From contig NZ_JACJPO010000066.1 in the NCBI RefSeq assembly GCF_014696105.1, positions 331,802-395,801 on the forward strand: 64,000 bases of DNA, given 5' to 3'. This document shows, one piece after another, positions 18,696 through 26,982 of this stretch. The notes beneath the pieces are model-generated. The model saw only the letters and a list, made by a program, of their open reading frames with translations, was not told the origin of the DNA and did no database searches. This DNA is from Microcoleus sp. FACHB-1515 (GTDB taxonomy: Bacteria > Cyanobacteriota > Cyanobacteriia > Elainellales > Elainellaceae). The stretch's first letter is position 1. Each line of letters starts with the position of its first letter. The position numbers and the translations under genes are program-made.

Positions 18696-19030
18696 AAGTT
18701 GAGGCGGCCAGTTGTAATCAGCTTGTAGCCGCCAACAAGAGAAATAAACGCCAGGAAAAACGTCCATAGGCTGGTCGGTCGCAAAATAACGCTGCCGTTG
18801 ATAAAGACGAGGGCAATTCCCAAAATCACGAGAATCCAGCCGAGTTCTCTGGTTCCGCGTCCGTGCAGCAGCATGAGGATTCCGGCGATCGTGGCGATGA
18901 CTGCACCTGCGGCGGAAACATCGCGCCACCAGTAGCCGACAATTCGAGTGGTAAAAATAATGTTTTCACCTAGAAAATAAATTCCCGCTAGCACTAGCAG
19001 CAGACCAACCAATTTACCCAGTAGCCGCAT
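18692..19030 (-). CDS. small four-helix membrane protein, hypothetical
   Basis: A 112-residue hydrophobic protein, read from the ATG at 19030, with about four membrane segments: LVGLLLVLAGIYFLGENI, AAGAVIATIAGILMLLHG, LGWILVILGIALVFINGSVI and LWTFFLAFISLVGGYKLI. No family is recognised. Charged residues are few and concentrated in the loops (RGTRELG). It is convergent with murQ and the two stop codons overlap, so one shared terminator region is absent and antisense transcription is likely. Confidence 0.7.
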   Translation of the reverse strand: MRLLGKLVGLLLVLAGIYFLGENIIFTTRIVGYWWRDVSAAGAVIATIAGILMLLHGRGTRELGWILVILGIALVFINGSVILRPTSLWTFFLAFISLVGGYKLITTGRLNF

Positions 19031-19175
19031 CAAGTTACTCCCGATCGAGCATCAGTTACTCTTTTGTTCTACAGGCTGATTGGTCAATCTTCCCGGACAC
19101 TGCGCGGAAATTGAAGCGGCTAGTGCAAAAATTTAAAGTGAACAGGCGGTTCGTGCAAATTTTTACCAAAAATTA

Positions 19176-20693
19176 ATGATTACTATTTTAATTTTGCTGG
19201 TGGCGATCGCAATTTTGGGCTGGGGCTTTGTCCGCGCTCGATCGTTTGGCAAGCTTGGCATCCTCGCTTGGCTTCAGTCGGCTGTGCTGATGCTGCCCTG
19301 GCTGTTATTTTTCAGCTTGTTTGCAGCCGGAATCTACCTCAACTTGGCGGGCGCACTGCTGCTGATTGTCGTTTCGGCCAGCATTTACATCTTCCTCGGT
19401 CGGCAGTTGCGAATTGCTGCCCAAGATCCCGCTTTGGCAGAAAAATTCGCGGCGATGGCGGCTCAAAAAAGCGCGGCCAGCCAGCCAGTGGCGACTCAAT
19501 CTCCGACCGAATCGATCGAAACTCCAGACGCGCCCGACGGCAGTAGCGCGATCGTGTCCTCCTCGCTGACCGATGCTGCGACCATTCCCGCTGAAGATTT
19601 GCAGGCGATGCGCTCCATTTTCGGCGTTGATACGTTTTTTAGTACCGAGTCGATTCCATACGGAAACGGCATGATTTTTAAGGGCAATTTGCGCGGCGAT
19701 GCGGCGATCGTGCGCGATCGCTTGGCGGCAAGTTTGGCAACGAGTTTGGGCGATCGCTACCGTTTATTTCTGGTGCAAGACCCGACTGAAAAGCGTCCGG
19801 TTGTGATTATTTTGCCGAGCGTGGACGATCCTGCACCGACTTCGATCGCGCAGTGGATTTTGGCGGCAGGGCTGGCAGTGGCAACGATCGCGACTTGTCT
19901 GGAAACGGCAGGACTGTTGCAGGGATTTGACTTTTTTGGCGAACCGTCGCGCTGGCGAGAAACCACGTCGATCGCGCTCGGAATCTTAACGATCTTGGCC
20001 GCGCATGAAAGCGCCCATCGCGTTTTGGCACAGCGGCATCAGGTTCGCCTCAGTCCGCCGTTTTTCATTCCAACCTGGCAAATTGGCTCGTTTGGAGCGA
20101 TTACGCGGATTCAGTCTTGGCTAAAAGATCGATCGGTGCTGTTCGACATTGCGTTTGCTGGGCCTGCTGCCAGCGGAATCGTTTCGGTCGTTATGCTGCT
20201 GTGGGGTTTATTATTATCTCATCAGGGAAGTCTCTTTCAACTGCGATCTGAATATTTTCAAGGATCGATTCTTGTGGCGGCGCTTGCTCGGATTGTTCTG
20301 GGCGATCAGCTTCAACAGCCGTTTGTTGGAATTCATCCGCTGGTGATGGTGGGCTGGCTGGGGCTGGTCGTCACAGCCATCAACCTGTTGCCTGCGGGAC
20401 AGTTGGACGGAGGACGCATCGTTCAAGCCATTTATGGCCGCAACGTCGCGAGAGTTACGACGATCGCCACCCTCATCGTTTTGGGACTGGCTGCCCTCGT
20501 CAATCCGCTCGCGATCTATTGGGCGATCGTCATTTTGTTTTTGCAGCGTGACTTGGAGCGTCCTGCCCTCAATGAACTCACTGAGCCGGACGACACGCGA
20601 GCAGCACTAGCGCTATTAGCTTTGTTTCTAATGGCGGCGACGCTGCTTCCCTTGACTCCAAGTTTGGCTGGTCGCCTAGGAATTGGAGGATAA
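19176..20693 (+). CDS. site-2 protease family (M50) intramembrane metalloprotease
   Basis: A 505-residue multi-pass membrane protein. The zinc-binding motif HESAH is at 277-281 within a hydrophobic helix (ILTILAAHESAHRVLAQRH), and the second metal-ligand motif NLLPAGQLDGG (N403 to D411) lies in a later helix. This is the core of site-2 proteases; the long N-terminal half with two early membrane helices, a disordered linker and a soluble domain (140-215) resembles the plastid EGY1 group and its cyanobacterial homologues. Such enzymes cut a membrane helix of N-in (type II) substrates to release a cytoplasmic domain. The downstream PIN gene begins 2 bases after its stop, behind a strong GGAGGA site. 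Confidence 0.92.
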   Translation: MITILILLVAIAILGWGFVRARSFGKLGILAWLQSAVLMLPWLLFFSLFAAGIYLNLAGALLLIVVSASIYIFLGRQLRIAAQDPALAEKFAAMAAQKSAASQPVATQSPTESIETPDAPDGSSAIVSSSLTDAATIPAEDLQAMRSIFGVDTFFSTESIPYGNGMIFKGNLRGDAAIVRDRLAASLATSLGDRYRLFLVQDPTEKRPVVIILPSVDDPAPTSIAQWILAAGLAVATIATCLETAGLLQGFDFFGEPSRWRETTSIALGILTILAAHESAHRVLAQRHQVRLSPPFFIPTWQIGSFGAITRIQSWLKDRSVLFDIAFAGPAASGIVSVVMLLWGLLLSHQGSLFQLRSEYFQGSILVAALARIVLGDQLQQPFVGIHPLVMVGWLGLVVTAINLLPAGQLDGGRIVQAIYGRNVARVTTIATLIVLGLAALVNPLAIYWAIVILFLQRDLERPALNELTEPDDTRAALALLALFLMAATLLPLTPSLAGRLGIGG

Positions 20694-20695
20694 AC

Positions 20696-21508
20696 ATGAC
20701 GGCGCTTCCCCCCGTCTCACTTGTATTAGATATCAGTGCGCTATCTGCCGCGTCTCCAAGAGAGTGGCTGGAGTTTTCGCGGGTCGGCACAAGTCATGTG
20801 CCGCAGGTGGTGTACGAAGAAATGAATTTTTTGTTCGATCGATCGCCCGATCCCGATCTAGAACGAGTTGCCCGCGCCTTTAAGCGCTTCTATGCAAACA
20901 GCGGCTGGCAGATCACCGACGAAACTGGACACCATCCCGCTTTACGAGCGGCAAGCGGTCAGGCGATGACCAAGCGCAGTCGAGTATCGCTTGCCGTTGC
21001 TCGCTGTGCGTATGGACTAGCTCAAAATCATCCGGCCAATCTTGTCGTGCTAGTCAGTTCCGATCGCGCCCTGCTTCAGCGGCTCTACGATATTCAGTTG
21101 CCCAATTTGTGCGGCATCACGGGGGCGGCCTTGCTGCAATGGTGTCGATCGGGTCAACGTCCGATCGCGGTCAGCCAAAAGCTTCAGCAGATGCGATCGA
21201 CGGCAAAAGCCGAAGCCGCACCTGCCCGCAGCGCGATCGGCGGCAAAGCAACTGCCATCCAAACGAAAACTGCCATTCAGCAAACGACCAAAGGCCAATC
21301 CACGAAAGGGCAATTGACCAAAGGGCAATCGACGAAAATTCAACCGTCTGTGCCGTCCCTGAGCAAACGATCGATTCCGCTGTGGGGGGTCGCCGCGATC
21401 GCCGCTGCCGCCTTGCTGATCGTTTGGGCAATCTTGGCGCGACCCAACAACCAGCCCGCAGGCCAGCAGTCGAGTCAGCGCTCTTCGATCGCCGCTATTC
21501 GCCAGTAA
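20696..21508 (+). CDS. PIN-like nuclease domain protein with C-terminal membrane anchor
   Basis: The 270-residue protein starts 2 bases after the site-2 protease stop with a GGAGGA ribosome binding site. Residues 5-155 look like a PIN-fold nuclease: VLDISAL (D12), VVYEEMNFL (E41/E42), VLVSSDRALLQRL (D123) and GITGAALLQW. The usual third acidic residue is not obvious. Residues 160-222 are a basic, Gln/Lys/Thr-rich linker with repeats of TKGQ(S/L). A single membrane helix follows at 228-247 (PLWGVAAIAAAALLIVWAIL) after KR residues, then a 20-residue polar tail. The topology is therefore nuclease domain in the cytoplasm, tail outside. It resembles a site-2 protease substrate, which is inference. 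Its end overlaps the convergent PmbA gene by 14 bases. Confidence 0.8.
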   Translation: MTALPPVSLVLDISALSAASPREWLEFSRVGTSHVPQVVYEEMNFLFDRSPDPDLERVARAFKRFYANSGWQITDETGHHPALRAASGQAMTKRSRVSLAVARCAYGLAQNHPANLVVLVSSDRALLQRLYDIQLPNLCGITGAALLQWCRSGQRPIAVSQKLQQMRSTAKAEAAPARSAIGGKATAIQTKTAIQQTTKGQSTKGQLTKGQSTKIQPSVPSLSKRSIPLWGVAAIAAAALLIVWAILARPNNQPAGQQSSQRSSIAAIRQ

Positions 21509-22838
21509 TCGACAGGTTCTCCACCCAGACGCGAGGGCAAACGCCCGAAGGCGTCAGTTCCGCTTCGGGTTCAACATACACGATCGACTTGAGCAAATCG
21601 CGAATGTCTCCGGCGATCGTGGCGGCGTCAACGCTCACTTTTTCGCCTTTGTTGACGAGCCAGCCGTCGAACGGAAGCGAGAACGATCCTTGCAGCGCGT
21701 TCACTCCGGCGTGAAGGGCAGAAAGATCGTCAATCAAAACGACATTCTCAGCCGTATCGAGGCTGAAGGTTTGATCTGGTTCTACTTCGCTAAAGACATG
21801 ATAGAAATGCGGACTGACCGAGACTTTTGCGCCGATGCTGGCGTGTCCGGTCGGCTGAGCGTTGAGCCGCTTGGCCGTTCCCGCACTGTGCAGAAATCCG
21901 GCGAGTTTGCCTTGGCGAATCAGATCCACTCGGCGGGTCGGTGTACCTTCGCCGTCGAAGCGGACTTCGGCAACGTTGGCTTCGTGCATCGCGTCGTCTG
22001 CCAGCGAAAGGAGCGGCGAGGCGATCGCTTCACCGATCGATTCTGGCGTCGAAAGGCTCTGCCGATCGAGAATGCTTTGTGCGTTGAACAGATTTGAGAA
22101 CGCACCCAGCAAGCTCAAAAATGCTTCTGCTGAAAAGACAACCAAATATTTACCCGACTTGATTTTCTGATAGTTCAAGTGGCTAATTGTCTTGTCAGCG
22201 GCTTCTTGAACGCAGCCTTGCAGATCGATGCGATCGAGACTGCGATCGATGCGGAACGCTCCGGCACTGCGCGGCTTTTTGCCTTCTTGCTCGGTTTTGC
22301 TGTAGAGATACAGCGACGTGTAGGCGCGGCCATCTGTGCGTTTTGCACCATCACTATTGACGTAGAACTGGTCGATGCTGCGCTGCGATAAGCCGTTGTA
22401 GGGAACGCCCACGATCGCCTCGTGGGAATCAAGCAGTTCGCGTTCGGCTCCGGCCAAGGTTTGAATCAGTTGGTCAACGGGAGCGAGGGGATCGCGGGTT
22501 GGATGGCGCGTCTCAGCGATCGGAGCGGTCGCCTCTGGGCTGAAGTCCGGAACATTTTCTTTTGCGCCAAAGTAGCTCGCTTCCAGAGCGGTTTTGAGCG
22601 CGAGTTCGATGCCTTTAGGATCAACGTCGGTTGTGGAAGTGACGCCCAGAGTGTTGTTTTCATTCCAGACGCGAACGATGACGCTGGCGCGGTTGGAAGC
22701 TTTCACCTGCTTGGGTTCGCCTGTATCGACTTGGACGCTGGTTTCGTCAACGGTCGAGCCGTAGATGTCGTATTTGGTGATGCCAAGCTGACGCGCGATC
22801 GACTCGGCAGAATTGGAAATTTCAGAAACGCTAGTCAT
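21495..22838 (-). CDS. TldD/PmbA family protein (PmbA/TldE-type), paralogue 2
   Basis: The 447-residue protein matches PmbA/TldE: N-terminal IARQLGITKYDIYGSTVDET, VKASNRASVIVRVWNENNTL, and a C-terminal beta domain with EVRFDGEGTPTRRVDLIRQG, SAGTAKRLNAQPTGHAS and LHAGVNALQGSFSLPFDGWL. No HExxxH zinc site is visible, so it is the TldE type. The N-terminus LGITKYDIYGST differs from paralogue 1, and identity between them looks modest. The TldD catalytic partner is not in the window. Its 3' end overlaps the PIN gene by 14 bases on the other strand. Confidence 0.88.
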   Translation of the reverse strand: MTSVSEISNSAESIARQLGITKYDIYGSTVDETSVQVDTGEPKQVKASNRASVIVRVWNENNTLGVTSTTDVDPKGIELALKTALEASYFGAKENVPDFSPEATAPIAETRHPTRDPLAPVDQLIQTLAGAERELLDSHEAIVGVPYNGLSQRSIDQFYVNSDGAKRTDGRAYTSLYLYSKTEQEGKKPRSAGAFRIDRSLDRIDLQGCVQEAADKTISHLNYQKIKSGKYLVVFSAEAFLSLLGAFSNLFNAQSILDRQSLSTPESIGEAIASPLLSLADDAMHEANVAEVRFDGEGTPTRRVDLIRQGKLAGFLHSAGTAKRLNAQPTGHASIGAKVSVSPHFYHVFSEVEPDQTFSLDTAENVVLIDDLSALHAGVNALQGSFSLPFDGWLVNKGEKVSVDAATIAGDIRDLLKSIVYVEPEAELTPSGVCPRVWVENLSITGE

Positions 22839-23218
22839 AATTTTTCAGTTGCCGTCTCTTTCAATAATGAAGCTTTCTAAATTTTCTGGTGGAATTGCGC
22901 TGGTGAGAAGAAATCGCGATCGTCTAAGCTGCTTTCAGACACAGGTTGTTCGCCATTCACTGCAATGATCCGCCTTGAAATTGATTGGAATGTGAAGCTG
23001 CCGGACGCAGCAGGAGTGACCGAGATCACTGGGCGGCGATCGTGTTACCAGTAAAGTAACTACACCACAAGAGCGATTGTTAGTCATTTTTTAGCCGATC
23101 GCGCTAGGATTGAAGTATAAGCAGTAATAATCTGATTGATAACTTCCACTGTTATATCTGATTGCTGCTGAAGTACCCACGCTCGCTTTTGGGTGCTTGT
23201 TGTTTACCCCCCTTTTTT
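22839..23218 (+). other. intergenic region with terminator-like hairpin in a possible leader
   Basis: This 380-base stretch between the divergent PmbA gene and a small membrane-protein gene has no coding frame of note. Near its right end is a 9-bp stem (AAGTACCCA 23171-23179 with TGGGTGCTT 23190-23198, one G-U pair), a 10-base loop, then a pyrimidine tract ending TTTTTT directly before the ATG at 23219. The shape is that of an intrinsic terminator or attenuator ahead of the small gene. Confidence 0.5.
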
Positions 23219-23392
23219 ATGGAACCTGGTAGTAGTAGAGCCGCTCACTCATCGCAATCGAGCCGCCTAACTGTTTCAACTGTGATTGGTACGCTCATTG
23301 CGCTGCTCACGCTAACCCTTCCAATTTTTGCCACTACATATTTCCCTTCGGTTTCCAGTCTGCCTGCATCAGTCGGACAGGATAATAAATAG
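23219..23392 (+). CDS. small single-span membrane protein, hypothetical
   Basis: A 57-residue protein (MEPGSSRAAHSSQSSRLTVS at the start). One hydrophobic segment (VIGTLIALLTLTLPIFAT) is followed by a short Ser/Pro-rich tail. The basic, Ser-rich N-terminus suggests N-in topology. I have no family name. No clear ribosome binding site precedes the ATG; a terminator-like hairpin with a U-tract does. A longer in-frame start at 23162 would read through that hairpin and is less likely. ppa starts 158 bases downstream on the same strand. The call rests on the coherent membrane segment and plausible composition. Confidence 0.5.
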   Translation: MEPGSSRAAHSSQSSRLTVSTVIGTLIALLTLTLPIFATTYFPSVSSLPASVGQDNK

Positions 23393-23550
23393 TCTGACTG
23401 GAGCCAGTGAAGTTTCAGCCTGGATTTCCCAGTACCGAACGGATTCGCATAAAATGCATTGCAGCAGGTCGATCGATCGCAACGTTCAGCGTTGCTCAAT
23501 CGATTTGGCTGGCTGTTCTTTTTGGCTATTCTTTTCTTGGAGAGACGCTT

Positions 23551-24084
23551 GTGGATTTATCGCGCATTCCCGCCCAACCAAAACCCGGACTGATCAATGT
23601 TTTGGTCGAAATTCCGGCAGGCAGCAAGAACAAATACGAATTTGACAAGGATTTGCAGGCGATGGCGCTCGATCGCGTCTTGTCTTCTTCGGTGCAATAT
23701 CCCTATGACTATGGCTTTGTGCCGAACACCTTGGCGGACGATGGCGACCCGCTCGACGGCATGGTGATCATGGATCAACCGACGTTTCCCGGCTGCGTCA
23801 TTGCCGCCCGCCCGATCGGAATGCTGGAAATGATCGACGGGGGCGATCGCGATGAAAAAATCTTGTGCGTTCCCGATAAAGATCCGCGCTTTGCTCACGT
23901 CACTTCGCTGCAAAACATCGCTCCGCATCGGCTAGATGAAATTGCCGAATTCTTCAGAACTTACAAAAACCTGGAGAAAAAAGTAACCGAAATTCTCGGC
24001 TGGAAAGATGTCGATCACGTCATGCCCTTGGTGGAAGCCTGCATTCGAGCGGGTCAACCCGGACGCGACAGTCTTGCCGTTTAG
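23551..24084 (+). CDS. ppa: inorganic pyrophosphatase
   Basis: About 177 residues from a GTG at 23551, which is preceded by GGAGAG and gives the family N-terminus ([20 protein letters not shown]). Upstream in-frame starts would add 48 residues that do not fit the family. Soluble type I pyrophosphatase features are present: [17 protein letters not shown], and the signature [10 protein letters not shown] with its metal-binding Asp residues, followed by [13 protein letters not shown] and [13 protein letters not shown]. It hydrolyses pyrophosphate to phosphate with Mg2+ in the cytoplasm, driving biosynthetic reactions. A short hairpin follows at 24092-24116. Confidence 0.95.
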   Translation: MDLSRIPAQPKPGLINVLVEIPAGSKNKYEFDKDLQAMALDRVLSSSVQYPYDYGFVPNTLADDGDPLDGMVIMDQPTFPGCVIAARPIGMLEMIDGGDRDEKILCVPDKDPRFAHVTSLQNIAPHRLDEIAEFFRTYKNLEKKVTEILGWKDVDHVMPLVEACIRAGQPGRDSLAV

Positions 24085-24091
24085 TTCAACG

Positions 24092-24116
24092 GGGGTTGGA
24101 TCGCTCTTCTAACCCC
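24092..24116 (+). terminator. hairpin after ppa, probable terminator
   Basis: GGGGTTGGA (24092-24100) pairs with TCTAACCCC (24108-24116), a 9-bp stem with one G-U and a 7-base loop, 7 bases after the ppa stop. There is no long U-tract, so termination efficiency is uncertain. Confidence 0.55.
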
Positions 24117-24331
24117 TGATTTGCAATCGTTCCCGAAAGAGTTCATTGCCAACGTATAAAGAAACGATGCAGGCCGTACAGGTTTGATTGGCACTCGATC
24201 GCGGGCACTCTCAGAGAGTTGCTTTGAGTCGATGAGTGCAGCGATCGCCTGTACCATTTTGAGTAAAAGCTGGCTGTTGCTAATCTCTGTCGATACAATA
24301 ATTGCTAGACCAAAGGTTGATCCAGTGCGTG

Positions 24332-25279
24332 ATGTCAAGCTTTGACGCTCCAATTTACCCCACTGACGATTCGCGACGGGTGAGCAGCGCGAGTCAGCCT
24401 GTCTTGCGGTTAGCGCCTGCTCCCGCCGCTCCGCCCGAATTCGCCGTTCGCTTTTGGGGCGTGCGCGGCAGCGTTCCTTCTCCAAGTCAAGCGACGATGC
24501 GCTATGGCGGCAACACAGCTTGCGTTGAACTGCGGGTCGGCGGCAAACGCTTAATCTTCGATGCCGGGACGGGTCTGCGTGTCCTAGGCGAGCATTTGGT
24601 GCAAGAGCAAAAGCCGATCGAAGCTCACCTATTCTTTACGCACACGCACTGGGATCGGATTCAAGGATTTCCGTTTTTCGTTCCAGCCTTTATGGAAGGC
24701 AACTGCTTTCACATCTACGGTGCAGCCAGCCTCAACAACGCTTCCATCAAGCAGCGGCTCTATGAGCAAATGCTGAGGCCAAATTTTCCAGTGCCGCTTC
24801 AGGCAATGCGATCGAACCTGAAATTTCACGATATCGCTCCGGGCAGCACGATCGCGATCGAAGATGTCGAAATTGAAACGGTTTTGCTCAACCGCCACAG
24901 TCGTGCCTTGGGCTATCGCGTCACCTGGAATCGCTGCACCGTCGTTTACGCTACCGATGCGGATTTGCACGATCCCCACGACCCGACGTTCTTGCACTTC
25001 GCCCAAGATGCCGATCTGCTGATTTTTGATACGGCATTTGCCAATCACGCCTATTTCGATCCGTGCGCGGCTGCCGAAACGCGCAATCCCGACACTTGGC
25101 GAGCCTGCGTCGATTTGGCGATCGAAGCGAAAGTTAAGCAGATGGTGATGTTTCATCACGACCCGACGCACGAAGACGATTTTCTCGATCAGATTGAGAC
25201 GGAAGTGCAAGCCATTTATGCGAATGCACAGTTGGCTCGCGAAGGTATGGTGCTGAATTTGCCAGTGGGCGATCGCTAA
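24332..25279 (+). CDS. MBL-fold metallo-hydrolase
   Basis: About 315 residues from the ATG at 24332. The metallo-beta-lactamase fold is clear: FWGVRGSVPSPSQATMRYGG, LIFDAGTGLRVLG, the metal-ligand motif FFTHTHWDRIQG (HTHWD in place of HxHxDH), YATDADLHD and VMFHHDPTHEDD near the C-terminus. This set resembles cyanobacterial MBL proteins that often carry receiver domains or relate to RNase Z-like and PhnP-like enzymes. The substitution of the final His of HxHxDH by Arg (WDRI) suggests one altered metal site. The N-terminal 45 residues are Pro/Ala-rich and probably flexible. Substrate unknown. Confidence 0.85.
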   Translation: MSSFDAPIYPTDDSRRVSSASQPVLRLAPAPAAPPEFAVRFWGVRGSVPSPSQATMRYGGNTACVELRVGGKRLIFDAGTGLRVLGEHLVQEQKPIEAHLFFTHTHWDRIQGFPFFVPAFMEGNCFHIYGAASLNNASIKQRLYEQMLRPNFPVPLQAMRSNLKFHDIAPGSTIAIEDVEIETVLLNRHSRALGYRVTWNRCTVVYATDADLHDPHDPTFLHFAQDADLLIFDTAFANHAYFDPCAAAETRNPDTWRACVDLAIEAKVKQMVMFHHDPTHEDDFLDQIETEVQAIYANAQLAREGMVLNLPVGDR

Positions 25280-25316
25280 ATTCTTGCTAGGAAATTCTGT
25301 GCGGGCTAAGTTGGAG

Positions 25317-25688
25317 CTAAGACTGGTTCACCCGATCCGAAGCCGTCACGAAAAATTCGTAGGCCATCATCACAAACGGAAACAAAATTCCACCAATACC
25401 CAGCCAGCCGCCAATCTGCCCCAGCCGCATTCGCGAATTACGTTTAGCGCGATCGCTGCCGTCGTCTAAATCGGCGAGTCCCAGCAGCCGAGAGCTGACG
25501 GCCACCAGAAACGCGCCAATCACACCGAGCGGCACACTAATCCAAAACCAAGTGTTCAGGCGGGCGTTGGGTTCGATCAAACCCATGCGTGGAAACAAAA
25601 CAAAGCAGGCAAATTCGATCACCAGCCAAATGCCCAAGCTTGTCAGAAAATCGCGCTTTGTCAGTTCATCAGCCGCAGACCTACGCAT
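25317..25688 (-). CDS. hypothetical three-span membrane protein
   Basis: A 123-residue protein with about three membrane segments: FLTSLGIWLVIEFACFVLFP, TWFWISVPLGVIGAFLVAVS and IGGWLGIGGILFPFVMMAYE. No family is recognised. The order of charges (RRSAADELTKRD at the N-terminus, DDGSDRAKRNSRMR between spans 2 and 3) suggests a cytoplasmic loop after the second span. It lies 37 bases downstream of the phytol-kinase-like gene on the same strand, so the two are likely in one transcript. A role beside that lipid enzyme is inference from position. Confidence 0.72.
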   Translation of the reverse strand: MRRSAADELTKRDFLTSLGIWLVIEFACFVLFPRMGLIEPNARLNTWFWISVPLGVIGAFLVAVSSRLLGLADLDDGSDRAKRNSRMRLGQIGGWLGIGGILFPFVMMAYEFFVTASDRVNQS

Positions 25689-25725
25689 AGTTTCCGGTAG
25701 ATAGAGAGGGTAGAAAACTTTTATC

Positions 25726-26424
25726 CTATCCTAGCCACAGCCGATCGAGCACAAACGCGATCGCCGCACTGCCGATCGGCACAGTGAGATTGTCTACGCC
25801 ATACTTTGAGCAAGCTTCGAGTAAGGTAGCAATGATTGCGATCGGAATTGGAATCAGCCAGGTCGCTGGACTATTCCCCTGAAGCCCGAAAAAAATTAGA
25901 CCGCTCATCGTGTAGCTCACCAAGGCCATCGCGATCGAGCCTTCCCAGCTTTTTTGCTCGTCCCACAGCTTGTAGCGGTGCTTGCCGAAGCGCTGCCCGA
26001 CGATCGCCGCTAGTCCATCCCCCCAGGTCATCACCAGCAGACCCAACGCGGCATATTGCGGGCGATCGATCGACCAGAACCAAGCAATCAACACGCCAAA
26101 GCTAATCGCATAAAAGAAAGTACCGTAGCTTTTGCGTCCCACGCTGTTGACGCTCCGCAAAATGGTGAATCGGTAGGAGAGCAAGGCGATCGCACTTGCT
26201 AAAAGCGAGGCAATCACGCCCAGCCACAGCGGAATGTGCAGCCACCAAGCCAGCAAAATCACATTGCCAACGCCGATGTGAACAACTTTGCGGACAATTT
26301 CCGGTTCTGCTTTGACAAAGCGATCGAGACCTTCAGCCGCCAGCACGATCGCACCAAGCCACAAGGCAACAATGCCAATTTGCTGCCAAAGCGCAAAGGT
26401 CAATTCAGGCCAAGCTGCCGTCAC
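25726..26424 (-). CDS. phytol kinase-like / dolichol kinase family integral membrane protein
   Basis: A 232-residue protein with about seven membrane helices, read from a GTG. It matches the CTP-dependent polyprenol kinase family that includes VTE5 of plants and the Synechocystis phytol kinase: RKVVHIGVGN near the first conserved helix, LLVMTWGDGLAAIVGQRFGK (the motif with the catalytic acidic residue), KSWEGSIAMALVSY, and GVDNLTVPIGSA at the C-terminus. The family phosphorylates phytol or dolichol; phytyl phosphate feeds tocopherol and chlorophyll recycling. It is followed on the same strand by the three-span protein gene. Confidence 0.85.
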   Translation of the reverse strand: MTAAWPELTFALWQQIGIVALWLGAIVLAAEGLDRFVKAEPEIVRKVVHIGVGNVILLAWWLHIPLWLGVIASLLASAIALLSYRFTILRSVNSVGRKSYGTFFYAISFGVLIAWFWSIDRPQYAALGLLVMTWGDGLAAIVGQRFGKHRYKLWDEQKSWEGSIAMALVSYTMSGLIFFGLQGNSPATWLIPIPIAIIATLLEACSKYGVDNLTVPIGSAAIAFVLDRLWLG

Positions 26425-26646
26425 GATCGCACCATTTCCAACGTTAATTTTCTTTCACTCTACTGGATTTTTCGAGTGCTCGGAGTGCGGTATGCCTGAC
26501 TTTCATTCGGATCGATTCCTCCGGACAGCGCTTTGCGGCCAGCAAAGCTGATCCAGGACGGATTGCCCATTGACTTGAGTTGCACCAGCGGATGTGGTGG
26601 AATAATTGTAAAGGAATGTTGTTTAGCGCACGTAGGTGAAATCGAT

Positions 26647-26982
26647 ATGGCTGAAATTCAATTCGCGAGAGGCGTCACCGAAGATACGATTCCGGATGTG
26701 CGCTTGACGCGAGCAAAAGATGGCAGCAATGGGACAGCAACGTTTTTGTTCGAGTATCCAAAAGCGCTTGCCAACGATAGCACCGACGACATCACGGGCA
26801 TGTACATGATCGACGAGGAAGGCGAAATCACCACTAGAGAAGTCAAGGCCAAATTCATCAACGGTCAGCCTGCCGCCCTCGAAGCGACCTACATCATGCG
26901 TAGTCCGCAAGAGTGGGATCGCTTCATGCGCTTTATGGATCGCTACGCTGAAGAAAACGACCTTGGCTTCAAAAAGTCCTGA
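26647..26982 (+). CDS. psb28: photosystem II assembly protein Psb28
   Basis: A 111-residue soluble protein read from the ATG at 26647; upstream in-frame codons give no family sequence. It matches Psb28 along its length: [42 protein letters not shown] and [19 protein letters not shown]. Psb28 binds transiently to the cytoplasmic face of CP47-containing photosystem II intermediates during assembly. The stop TGA overlaps the ATG of moaB (TGATG), so the two reading frames are translationally linked. Confidence 0.95.
   Translation: MAEIQFARGVTEDTIPDVRLTRAKDGSNGTATFLFEYPKALANDSTDDITGMYMIDEEGEITTREVKAKFINGQPAALEATYIMRSPQEWDRFMRFMDRYAEENDLGFKKS

Noticed and set aside
21240..21345. TKGQ repeat stretch considered as a mobile-element scar
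   Set aside because: It stays in frame, encodes a plausible flexible linker between the PIN domain and the membrane helix, and shows no flanking duplication.
20696..21508. PIN protein considered as a VapC toxin
   Set aside because: No antitoxin gene lies upstream, the protein is twice the VapC length, and the membrane anchor and protease neighbour point elsewhere.
23407..23550. N-terminal extension of ppa by 48 residues
   Set aside because: The added sequence is unlike the family, while GTG at 23551 has a GGAGAG site and yields the usual N-terminus.
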